DNA of 5,768 bases from Candidatus Gastranaerophilales bacterium (GCA_021199975.1 JAJQHF010000082.1:1-5768), one strand, 5' to 3'; counted from the stretch's first letter, positions 1-5,726 are shown. Notes: generated by a model not told the origin, from the sequence alone. Made by a program: numbers and translations.

Positions 1-50
1 TTGAGGTATTGCTTAATTTTAATGATTTGTTTACATTTATTTACATTATT

Positions 51-1031
51 TTAAAGGCGATTTGCGCAGGTGTTGTTATTAAATAAGTTAATTATGTTAT
101 TAAGGCTGTTAACTATCATTTCTCTTGAAGCTGAATCGGTAAAAAATGCCATATGCTGTGTGAGAACTACGTTGGGGAATTGTCTTAGATATGCCATATC
201 TTTATTTTTAATAATATCCGTAGAAAGAAAGTGATGGTATATTTCATCTTCATTTTCAAAAACATCTAAAGCGAGTGCGCCGATTTTTTCGGATTCTATT
301 CCTTCTATTAAGTCTTGTATATTTGCAAGTTCGCTTCTTGCTGTATTAATAATAATTACGCCGTCTTTCATTTTTGAAATGTTATATTTGTTTATTATCC
401 CTCTGTTTTCGGGAGTTAACGGAGTATGAACGGTTATAATGTCGCTTTGTTTCAGAAGTTCATCAAATTCCACATATTGAGCTATGTCTTTGATTGAATC
501 ATTTTGATATTTATCAAAAGCAATAATTTTACAGCCGAAACCCGATAAATTTTTAATAACGGTTGAGCCTATTCTTCCTGTTCCGAGTACACCGACGGTC
601 ATATTTCTCATTTCTTTTCCCATAAGTCCGTTTAGTGTGTAATCATTGACATTTTGCCTCCACATTGCGGGTTTATATTTTCTTATCGAAATGAGCATGA
701 GCATTATTGTGAAATCCGCAACACCGTTTGGCGCATAACTTACATTACAAATTTTAAAACCTGATTGTTTTGCATATTTTATATCAATATGATTATAGCC
801 GATTGTTCTTGTTGATATAATTTTAACTCCGTTTTGCTTTATCTTATCAAGTAATTTGGGAGTTAATGTGCTGTAGCCGAGAATAGTTATTGCATCAGCG
901 TTTTTACAGAGATGAAGAGTTTTATCATCCAGTATTTCATCAGTTGTAGAAAAATCAATATTATATTTGTTTTTATACGACTGAATTATTTCTTCTTCAT
1001 AAGGTCTTTTTTCAAATACTGCTATTTTCAT
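51..1031 (-). CDS. D-2-hydroxyacid dehydrogenase, VanH / D-lactate dehydrogenase-like
   Basis: This 326-residue cytosolic enzyme probably reduces a 2-keto acid to a D-2-hydroxy acid (for example pyruvate to D-lactate) with NAD(P)H, or runs the reverse reaction. The length is normal for the family. The N-terminal substrate domain has the STR-IG-NHID signature (about 73-83) and NVSYAP..VADFT (96-108), which read like VanH. The Rossmann fold has GTGRIG (150-155) and an acidic residue, D173, at the end of the next strand, favouring NADH. The catalytic triad is present at the expected spacing: R232, E261 and H293. The motif after the catalytic Arg is unusual: R232 is followed by SELAN where the family normally has RG.LVD. 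The ATG is preceded by AGGA seven bases upstream. It starts one base after the upstream radical SAM stop and is the last gene of the operon. Family assignment is firm. Substrate is not; no VanA- or VanX-like gene is in view, so a glycopeptide-resistance role is unsupported. Confidence 0.9.
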   Translation of the reverse strand: MKIAVFEKRPYEEEIIQSYKNKYNIDFSTTDEILDDKTLHLCKNADAITILGYSTLTPKLLDKIKQNGVKIISTRTIGYNHIDIKYAKQSGFKICNVSYAPNGVADFTIMLMLISIRKYKPAMWRQNVNDYTLNGLMGKEMRNMTVGVLGTGRIGSTVIKNLSGFGCKIIAFDKYQNDSIKDIAQYVEFDELLKQSDIITVHTPLTPENRGIINKYNISKMKDGVIIINTARSELANIQDLIEGIESEKIGALALDVFENEDEIYHHFLSTDIIKNKDMAYLRQFPNVVLTQHMAFFTDSASREMIVNSLNNIINLFNNNTCANRL

Positions 1032-1032
1032 A

Positions 1033-2046
1033 TTAAAATCCTGCTATATTTTCTTCTCTGTGTTTTTCCACTTCGCATTTAACCTGAAAAATCTGCCCGT
1101 ATAATTCGCAGTTCATTCCAAGCTCATTAGCTCTGTTTTGGGTGTATTGCATAAGATTATAAACAGGCATTAAGTTATTGTCTACATTTTGCATTATCCA
1201 ATTAAAATCAAGATTTAGAACTACACTTTTTATATTTATATCCAAACATTTTTCAAGCCAAAGATTAATTTCTTCTTCACTGTCATTGAGAGATGGAACA
1301 ATTATATATTTAGCTTTCACAAAATCGGCGCCTTCCGGTTGATTTTGCGCATATTCTTTCAAATTTTTCCATACGCTGTCGTATGAGTTAACTTGTTTTA
1401 CTTTTTTATGCACTTCTTTTGAACCTGCATCTATTGAAACGAGTATTCGAACAACTCCCTTTTTGAGTCCTTTTATGATTGCATTACTTTTTTTAATTGC
1501 ATTTGTGTGAATTATTATTTTGGTAAAATCATTTTTTATAAATTCATGAAGAAGCGCTTCAAATTCTTTATATATTGTAGGTTCACCGCCTGCGAAATCT
1601 ATTGTTCCGTCTTTTTTTAGGATATTGTTTTTAATCATATCTTTTACAAGCGGCAGAACTTTATAAACTTTTGTATTTTCTAAAACCTCTTTATCTCTCG
1701 GGGCATGGCAATATATACAATTTGAGTTGCAAGGTACCCATGGAGTTAAAAGAAGATAATCTATATAATCTTCATCATCCCATTTTTTAAATGAAGTGTT
1801 AACACAATCTTTGCACAGTTCAGGACATGAATTTTCCCTGTATTTTAGTCTTAATTTCCTTTTTATATCAAAAAACTCTTTCCAATTGATTTTTTCGCCG
1901 TGATAATCTTCATAAATAATCGGACGTCCGCCGTATCTCGGATTAAAATTGTTACAGGAGCGTATGCGGTTGCAATGGTCTAAAACCATTCCGTGTTCTA
2001 TGTAACTACAGCTTTCAAATCCTTCCAAAGTAATTCTTCCCTTCAT
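1033..2046 (-). CDS. radical SAM protein with N-terminal Cys-rich module (third of three paralogs in transcription order)
   Basis: This is a 337-residue radical SAM enzyme expected to bind a 4Fe-4S cluster and cleave S-adenosylmethionine to start radical chemistry on an unknown substrate. The cluster motif CX3CX2C is C106, C110, C113 within PCNSNCIYC. It is followed by GGEPT (153-157), the SAM amino-group contact, and SIDAGSKE (204-211). The N-terminal 85 residues hold C13, C25, C31, C74, C78 and C81, a candidate auxiliary Fe-S site. There is no C-terminal SPASM domain; three scattered C-terminal cysteines do not form a tight motif. The coding region abuts the previous gene (TAA directly followed by ATG) and is one base from the dehydrogenase. 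That ATG has no visible Shine-Dalgarno. A TTG at 2026-2028 (codon 7) has GAAGGGA upstream and would put the first Cys at residue 7, as in the paralogs, so the true start may be 2028. It is most like the 3033-4010 paralog in the core domain. Confidence 0.9.
   Translation of the reverse strand: MKGRITLEGFESCSYIEHGMVLDHCNRIRSCNNFNPRYGGRPIIYEDYHGEKINWKEFFDIKRKLRLKYRENSCPELCKDCVNTSFKKWDDEDYIDYLLLTPWVPCNSNCIYCHAPRDKEVLENTKVYKVLPLVKDMIKNNILKKDGTIDFAGGEPTIYKEFEALLHEFIKNDFTKIIIHTNAIKKSNAIIKGLKKGVVRILVSIDAGSKEVHKKVKQVNSYDSVWKNLKEYAQNQPEGADFVKAKYIIVPSLNDSEEEINLWLEKCLDINIKSVVLNLDFNWIMQNVDNNLMPVYNLMQYTQNRANELGMNCELYGQIFQVKCEVEKHREENIAGF
2026..2043 (-). promoter_or_regulatory. alternative TTG start with ribosome binding site for the 1033-2046 gene
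   Basis: Reading the minus strand, AAGGGA lies nine bases before a TTG at 2028-2026. The ATG at 2046 has only AT-rich sequence without a Shine-Dalgarno before it. Starting at the TTG removes six residues and aligns the first conserved Cys (residue 7) with the two paralogs (residues 7 and 6). TTG is also the start of the first gene in this operon. The spacing is slightly longer than the seven bases seen at the other operon genes, so this is a preference and not proof. Confidence 0.5.
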
Positions 2047-3033
2047 TTACATTAAATTGTATTCGGATATAAGATACCTGAAATTGTTATAGTCAACAAG
2101 ATTTAACTCAAGTTCCTTTGCTTTTTCAATAATATATGAGCCTAAATCTGCAAGGTATTTAGGTTTTTCTTTGTTTTTTACTCTTAAATCCCTGCAATAA
2201 TCATTTTCTATATCAATAACAATAGATTTAATTCCTGCTTCTAAACTTAACTGAAACCATTTATCAATTTCAGATTTATTTGTATTTACATCAGGTATTA
2301 AAATAAATTTAGTTTCAACAAATTTCTTATCATCAGATTCTAATTGAGCTTTTGCATATTTTTTTGCATTTTCCCAAAACTTATCAAATTTATCAACTCT
2401 TTTAACCGTTTTAAACATTTCACGAGTTCCTGAGTCAGCACTTAAACATACAGAAAGCTTTTGTTCTTTTATTCCTTTTTCAATTGCTTTTGAATATTTT
2501 ATGCCCGAGGAATGAACGGTAATTCTGTCTGCGCCGTTTTTTAATAAGAAGTTAACCAAATCTTCAAATTCATCTAAAATTGTGGGTTCACCGCCTGCGA
2601 ATGTAATTTCGCCGCCGGGTCTGAAAAGTTTCTTTTTAAATAATTCTTTTATCATCGGCAAAACCTTATAGTGGGGTTTCTTCTGGTAATTTGCCTTATC
2701 CCATGATGTGTAGCAGTATATGCAGTCGCTGTTGCAATGTGTCCAATGATTAAAATGAATATAATTTATATAAGGTTTTTCCTCTTCCCAATTTTTATTT
2801 ACCAAATTAAAACAGCCTTCGCAGCGAGGGTCAACAATGCCGTTTTTGTTATCTTGAATAAATTTTTCTTTTAAATTAAAAATATCCTCCCATTTTATAC
2901 CTTTGCCGTTGTAATTTTCTTTTATATATAGCCTGCCTCCGCCTTTATGACAGCATAAACAGCACATTTCTATGTGGTCATTTTCAAAGCTTAATCCGTG
3001 TTGGAGCCAATGACAGCTTGTATATTCACTCAT
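2047..3033 (-). CDS. radical SAM protein with N-terminal Cys-rich module (second of three paralogs)
   Basis: This 328-residue paralog of its two neighbours is predicted to be a radical SAM enzyme of unknown substrate. The catalytic motif is C100, C104, C107 (HCNSDCIYC), with GGEPT at 147-151 and SADSGTRE at 198-205. The N-terminal module has C7, a CCLCC cluster at 24-28, a GGG at 31-33 and CEGC at 71-74. C7, C24/C25, C71 and C74 match positions in the paralogs and are the likeliest ligands of an auxiliary Fe-S cluster. C27 and C28 are extra. The start ATG overlaps the stop of the previous gene by one base (TAATG) and has AAGAGG seven bases upstream, so translational coupling is likely. The N-terminal third resembles the 3033-4010 protein most, but the core domain is the most divergent of the three, which suggests a different step or substrate position. 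Confidence 0.9.
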   Translation of the reverse strand: MSEYTSCHWLQHGLSFENDHIEMCCLCCHKGGGRLYIKENYNGKGIKWEDIFNLKEKFIQDNKNGIVDPRCEGCFNLVNKNWEEEKPYINYIHFNHWTHCNSDCIYCYTSWDKANYQKKPHYKVLPMIKELFKKKLFRPGGEITFAGGEPTILDEFEDLVNFLLKNGADRITVHSSGIKYSKAIEKGIKEQKLSVCLSADSGTREMFKTVKRVDKFDKFWENAKKYAKAQLESDDKKFVETKFILIPDVNTNKSEIDKWFQLSLEAGIKSIVIDIENDYCRDLRVKNKEKPKYLADLGSYIIEKAKELELNLVDYNNFRYLISEYNLM

Positions 3034-4010
3034 TATTGAACCTCTTCTTTTTCATGTCTGAAAGACATCATATGCTCTGCTCTTTCATAAAGTTCATATT
3101 TTAAGCCGAGAGAAGCCGCTTTTTCTTTTGCGTAATCAAAAAACTCTATTATAGAATCCGGTACATTTTCCCTGCGGGCATAAAACCATTTTGATTCAAT
3201 TTCGTGAAGAACACAGTTTACACCATTTTCTTTTGCTTTTTCAAGCCACAAATCTATTTCTTCTTTGCTGTCATTTACATCAGGAATTAATATATATTTA
3301 ACTTTTACAGCATTGGGGTCTTTTTGGTTTGAAGCATATTTTTTTAAATTCTTCCAAACTTTATCATAAGATTTAACCTGTTTTACTTTCTCATGCATTT
3401 CTTTTGAGCCTGCATCAACAGAAACAATTAAATCTACGCATCCTGTTTTAAGACCTTTTTCAACAGCCTTTGAATATTTTATACAAGAGGAGTGTATTCT
3501 TGTAAGAGGAAAACCGAAATCCATAAAAATATGGAGCAGTTTATCAAACTCTTTTAAAAGAGTAACTTCTCCGCCGCCAAAGCTTACATGTCCGTTTGGT
3601 CTTAAAATATCACGTTTTATCATGTCTTTTAAGATTGGAAGAAAATTATAATTTTTAAACTTATTGTACTTTTCTTTATCAAGCATAGTGTGGCAATATG
3701 AGCACCTTGAATTGCATTTTGTCCAGTAATCAAGGTTAATCATACTGATTTTTGAATGATTGTCATCCCAGTCTTTTTCTTCTAAAAAAATGCAGCCTTC
3801 ACATTTCGGGTATATTTTGCCTGATTTATGTAAATCTTTCATCATTTTTTTAAAGGCAAAGAACTTTTCCCAATCAACAGGCTCTCCCTTATAATTTTCC
3901 TGCACAATAGTATTTCCGCCGCCTTTTGCGCTGTATAAACAACAGACTTTATATGAATCTATATCAAAATTAATTCCTGACTCTATCCACCAGCAGCTTT
4001 TGTATCGCAA
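3033..4010 (-). CDS. radical SAM protein with N-terminal Cys-rich module (first of three paralogs, TTG start)
   Basis: This is the promoter-proximal member of the trio, 325 residues. The radical SAM cluster motif is C99, C103, C106 (KCNSRCSYC), followed by SVDAGSKE at 197-204. The normally GGEPT SAM-binding motif reads GGEVT (146-150), losing the proline present in both paralogs. The N-terminal module has C6, C23-C24, GGG at 30-32 and CEGC at 70-73, the pattern expected of a twitch/SPASM-like auxiliary cluster site located before the barrel. C176 and C191 are additional. The start is TTG, chosen because AAGAGGG lies exactly seven bases upstream and the resulting N-terminus matches the paralogs. 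No ATG lies between it and the conserved Cys. It begins the tight operon after a 57-base gap containing a probable promoter. Substrate unknown. Confidence 0.9.
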   Translation of the reverse strand: MRYKSCWWIESGINFDIDSYKVCCLYSAKGGGNTIVQENYKGEPVDWEKFFAFKKMMKDLHKSGKIYPKCEGCIFLEEKDWDDNHSKISMINLDYWTKCNSRCSYCHTMLDKEKYNKFKNYNFLPILKDMIKRDILRPNGHVSFGGGEVTLLKEFDKLLHIFMDFGFPLTRIHSSCIKYSKAVEKGLKTGCVDLIVSVDAGSKEMHEKVKQVKSYDKVWKNLKKYASNQKDPNAVKVKYILIPDVNDSKEEIDLWLEKAKENGVNCVLHEIESKWFYARRENVPDSIIEFFDYAKEKAASLGLKYELYERAEHMMSFRHEKEEVQ

Positions 4011-4017
4011 AATATAT

Positions 4018-4024
4018 CCCTCTT
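4018..4024 (-). promoter_or_regulatory. ribosome binding site fixing the TTG start at 4010
   Basis: AAGAGGG on the minus strand lies seven bases before the TTG. The same spacing separates AAGAGG from the ATG at 3033 and AGGA from the ATG at 1031, so the non-ATG start is well supported. Confidence 0.75.
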
Positions 4025-4025
4025 C

Positions 4026-4045
4026 TTAACATAATTTTAACATAA
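4026..4045. repeat. tandem 9-base direct repeat in the operon promoter gap
   Basis: TTAACATAA occurs at 4026-4034 and again at 4037-4045, an 11-base period (one helical turn), overlapping the candidate -10. This could be an operator for a regulator binding one face of DNA, or a chance repeat in AT-rich sequence. Confidence 0.45.
4034..4042 (-). promoter_or_regulatory. candidate extended -10 promoter for the radical SAM operon
   Basis: The minus strand reads TGTTAAAAT, an extended -10 (TGn plus TAAAAT, five of six matches to TATAAT). No good -35 is visible at 16-18 bases, which an extended -10 can tolerate. The predicted start of transcription, about seven bases further on, would give a very short leader of roughly 15-20 bases containing the AAGAGGG site. 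The same 12-base string TGTTAAAATTAT occurs in the other promoter region at 5724-5735. Readthrough from the upstream 464-residue gene is also possible, since no clear terminator separates them. Confidence 0.4.
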
Positions 4046-4067
4046 GCAGTACAAAAAGGAAAAGACC

Positions 4068-5462
4068 TTATTTACTATTGTGGTTTTTGCTCTCATTCTT
4101 TATATTTTCAGCAACATGGAATTTTGTGGTGCCTGTTTCTTTTTCTCTGAATTTATACACGGCTTTAGGAAGAATATATCCGAGGAATAAGCATGATACA
4201 CCTATATTCGCCATTACGGAGCCTACTTTTAATGCTTTTGTTTTATTTAGAAATTTTTTAACGGGTTCTTTTGAGGACTTAAATTTTTCATCAATTACCT
4301 GCATATTTTCGGCTAATTTGTCAAAGGCTTTTGTATCGATATATTTAGAAGTATCAACAACTTTTTCTCCTGTTTTATCTTTAACGGTTGAAACGATTTT
4401 CGATTTTTTAGCCGCTTGAACTACTGAGTTCTCGGGATTATTTACTATAAAGTTTAATTTATCCGTTAGTGAACCGCCTTTAGGTAAATTTGAAATATCA
4501 GATGCAATTTTGCCTTTAGAAAGTGCATCTTCAAATTTTGAATCCATGATTACGTCAATATCTAAATCAATAGGTTTGTTAAGAACTTTTGAAGATAATT
4601 TATTTATTCCTTTTTCTAATAAACCGCCAAAACAGTATAAGAAAAATAGAAATCCGCCTTCTTTTATTGCGTGTTCTCCAAACTCTGTTTTATTTCTTGA
4701 GCAAGCAAGTCTTTCAGTTGTAATTCCCGCATCAATTATTTTCATGTTATGAACAGGATTAAACATTACTGCATCTGTTACATTTTTTATAATTCCGCCC
4801 TTGAATGCAGGTTTATTTTTTTCTTGTTTTGAATATGAGTCAATATCTGAAAATACTTCTTTTGCTTCTTTATTATTTAAATTAAAGTCTGAAAATACAT
4901 TTACATTATTTTTTGTTTCTTGTTTATTTTCAAAAGTATCCGATACTTTGCTATCCATGTCTTTTATAACACTGTTTTTTGTGTTTTTTTGTTTTACTTT
5001 TGTTAAAAGAAAAAATGCAGCTAATGTAAGGGCTGTTGCAGTAATTATTTTACCTTTATATAAATTTTGGGCTTTCTTTCCGCCGTCTTTAAGGCAATCT
5101 GTAACAGCTTCTTTAACGGTTTGAGTTTTGGAATTACTCATAATCCCTTTGGCGTTTTCTTTAGCCCATGACGCATACTCGTTATTTGCAATTATTCTTG
5201 GATCAACACCGGGGTTAATTTTTGATTTTTGATAAATCGTTTTATCGTAAAAATATTTGCAAAACGGAATTCCGCCTATCCATATAAGTTGTGTTCCGAA
5301 TTCATCTATAGCTCTGTCTATTCCTTCAACTTTTCCGCCTTCTTTATATGATCTATATGTAAGGCATCCGCTGTCTACACCGTCTTTTACCATTATCGGA
5401 ACCAGTGATTCTTTATTTCCCAAAGTTGAAATTACTTTTGTTGTTATTGCTTGTATCGACAT
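4068..5462 (-). CDS. uncharacterised membrane protein with probable internal duplication
   Basis: I do not recognise a characterised family for this 464-residue protein. Hydrophobic segments lie at about 57-70 (weak), 138-156 (clear), 270-283 and 411-434 (clear), so it is probably an integral membrane protein without a cleaved signal peptide. Residues about 27-87 and 244-303 resemble each other: each has D.G, an Arg, then AI-E-G followed by a short hydrophobic stretch with GG and a lysine-rich exit. This suggests two copies of one domain. Between them (about 158-218) is a polar Lys/Asn/Ser/Asp-rich linker, probably disordered, ending in PAFKGG (218-223). The C-terminal tail after the last membrane segment is charged (RE.ETGTTKFH). 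The ATG is preceded by AAAAGGG at six bases. It lies upstream of the radical SAM operon on the same strand with a 57-base gap. A functional link is possible but not shown. Frames open on the opposite strand here are shadows. Confidence 0.85.
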   Translation of the reverse strand: MSIQAITTKVISTLGNKESLVPIMVKDGVDSGCLTYRSYKEGGKVEGIDRAIDEFGTQLIWIGGIPFCKYFYDKTIYQKSKINPGVDPRIIANNEYASWAKENAKGIMSNSKTQTVKEAVTDCLKDGGKKAQNLYKGKIITATALTLAAFFLLTKVKQKNTKNSVIKDMDSKVSDTFENKQETKNNVNVFSDFNLNNKEAKEVFSDIDSYSKQEKNKPAFKGGIIKNVTDAVMFNPVHNMKIIDAGITTERLACSRNKTEFGEHAIKEGGFLFFLYCFGGLLEKGINKLSSKVLNKPIDLDIDVIMDSKFEDALSKGKIASDISNLPKGGSLTDKLNFIVNNPENSVVQAAKKSKIVSTVKDKTGEKVVDTSKYIDTKAFDKLAENMQVIDEKFKSSKEPVKKFLNKTKALKVGSVMANIGVSCLFLGYILPKAVYKFREKETGTTKFHVAENIKNESKNHNSK

Positions 5463-5486
5463 TATTTTCCCTTTTATTACTCTGTT

Positions 5487-5570
5487 TTACAAACCCCATA
5501 TTAAATTTCTTAATTTGACAAACGTGGTATTTGCCTTTGTTAAAAATTCATTTCGTCGTAAATTTTTCAA
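5487..5570 (-). CDS. possible 27-residue small protein, TTG start
   Basis: This short frame begins with TTG at 5570 and ends with TAA at 5489-5487, 24 bases before the 464-residue gene. AAGGAG, the best Shine-Dalgarno match next to any start in the window, lies six bases upstream (5577-5582). The peptide is basic at its N-terminus (LRR) and ends in hydrophobic LIWGL. It has no recognised family. TTG initiation is used elsewhere in the window, which helps, but such frames arise by chance in AT-rich DNA. It could be a real small protein, an upstream ORF coupled to the membrane protein, or noise. Confidence 0.35.
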   Translation of the reverse strand: MKNLRRNEFLTKANTTFVKLRNLIWGL

Positions 5571-5591
5571 TTTTTTCTCCTTATTTATAAA

Positions 5592-5622
5592 AAAGCCTTC
5601 TATATAAAATATAGAAGGCTTT
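5592..5622 (-). terminator. intrinsic terminator (minus strand; possibly an attenuator)
   Basis: A perfect 14-bp inverted repeat (5592-5605 with 5609-5622) closes on a 3-base loop. On the minus strand it ends in GGC followed by six T, a classic Rho-independent terminator. On the plus strand the stem is followed by TTTAAATTATTT, a weaker tract. It sits about 100 bases downstream of the 5727-5754 promoter and 130 bases before the 464-residue gene. It therefore either ends a short RNA of about 130 bases or gates expression of the downstream genes. Confidence 0.85.
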
Positions 5623-5672
5623 AAATTATTTCATAACACAAAATACGGTATTAATATATCGTAAAGCCTCCT
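5613..5672 (-). promoter_or_regulatory. possible antiterminator pairing
   Basis: On the minus strand AGGAGGCUUUA (5672-5662), located mainly in the apical loop of the upstream stem-loop, is complementary to UAAAGCCUUCU (5623-5613), the 5' arm of the terminator. It gives 11 consecutive pairs with one G-U. This pairing and the terminator are mutually exclusive. The upstream element also lies within the 17-codon ORF, so a translating ribosome could influence which structure forms. Inferred from complementarity only. Confidence 0.4.
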
Positions 5673-5698
5673 TTATTAATATTACGTCGATTTTGTGT
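5636..5698 (-). repeat. imperfect inverted repeat / stem-loop with AAGGAGG in the loop
   Basis: ACACAAAAT at 5636-5644 pairs with ATTTTGTGT at 5690-5698 (9 bp). After an internal loop, TATTAATA at 5649-5656 pairs with TATTAATA at 5674-5681 (8 bp). The 17-base apical loop presents AAGGAGG on the minus strand (5667-5673), a perfect Shine-Dalgarno core. No ATG, GTG or TTG follows at useful spacing. Confidence 0.6.
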
Positions 5699-5704
5699 AT
5701 ACAT
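5651..5704 (-). CDS. possible 17-residue leader peptide
   Basis: ATG at 5704-5702 opens a 17-codon frame ending in TAA at 5653-5651. AAGGA lies nine bases upstream, and the frame follows a good promoter by a few bases. The peptide is rich in Asn and Arg (QNRRNIN) and then reads KGGFTIY. It has no run of one amino acid that would point to classic amino-acid attenuation. It overlaps the stem-loop and the antiterminator element, which is why a regulatory leader ORF is considered. A chance frame remains quite possible. Confidence 0.35.
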   Translation of the reverse strand: MYTQNRRNINKGGFTIY

Positions 5705-5726
5705 ATTTTAAATTCCTTATATAATA

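Larger units (their letters stand above)
5588..5720 (-). ncRNA. predicted short structured leader or small RNA
   Basis: The promoter at 5727-5754 should start a transcript near 5720, and the terminator ends near 5588, giving an RNA of about 130 bases. It contains a 17-codon ORF, a long imperfect stem-loop (5636-5698) and the terminator hairpin. I do not recognise a known riboswitch or Rfam class. It may be a cis-acting leader for the small ORF and membrane protein downstream, a stand-alone small RNA, or a small-protein mRNA. Confidence 0.45.

Noticed and set aside
1..50. Terminator or further gene after the dehydrogenase
   Set aside because: Only AT-rich sequence with a repeated ATGTAAA is visible, without hairpin or ribosome binding site; the window ends too soon to judge.
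51..1031. A vancomycin-resistance (VanH) gene
   Set aside because: The protein resembles VanH, but no VanA/VanB ligase, VanX dipeptidase or VanRS genes are in the window, and the neighbours are radical SAM enzymes. Similarity reflects the wider D-lactate dehydrogenase family.
1033..4010. RiPP maturation cluster with a precursor peptide
   Set aside because: No Cys-, Gly- or repeat-rich precursor with a leader/core layout is seen next to the radical SAM genes, and there is no peptidase or ABC exporter. The two upstream small ORFs show no core-like motif.
4046..4072. Terminator between the 464-residue gene and the radical SAM operon
   Set aside because: AAGG-TCTTTT-CCTT followed by TTT forms only a 4-bp stem on the minus strand, too weak to call.
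5515..5550. Perfect TTGACA on the plus strand followed by TGTTAAAAA, a possible plus-strand small-RNA promoter running into the terminator hairpin
   Set aside because: The spacing to TAAAAA is 20 bases and the hexamer at 17 bases is poor. The terminator's T tract is also weaker on this strand. Kept only as a possibility.
4078..5607. Four plus-strand open frames of 80-116 codons (4078-4419, 4510-4752, 4801-5124, 5257-5607)
   Set aside because: They lie antisense to the 464-residue gene (the last runs into the leader region), translate to Phe/Ser-rich low-complexity sequence, and lack convincing ribosome binding sites; they are shadows of a Lys/Asn/Glu-rich gene.
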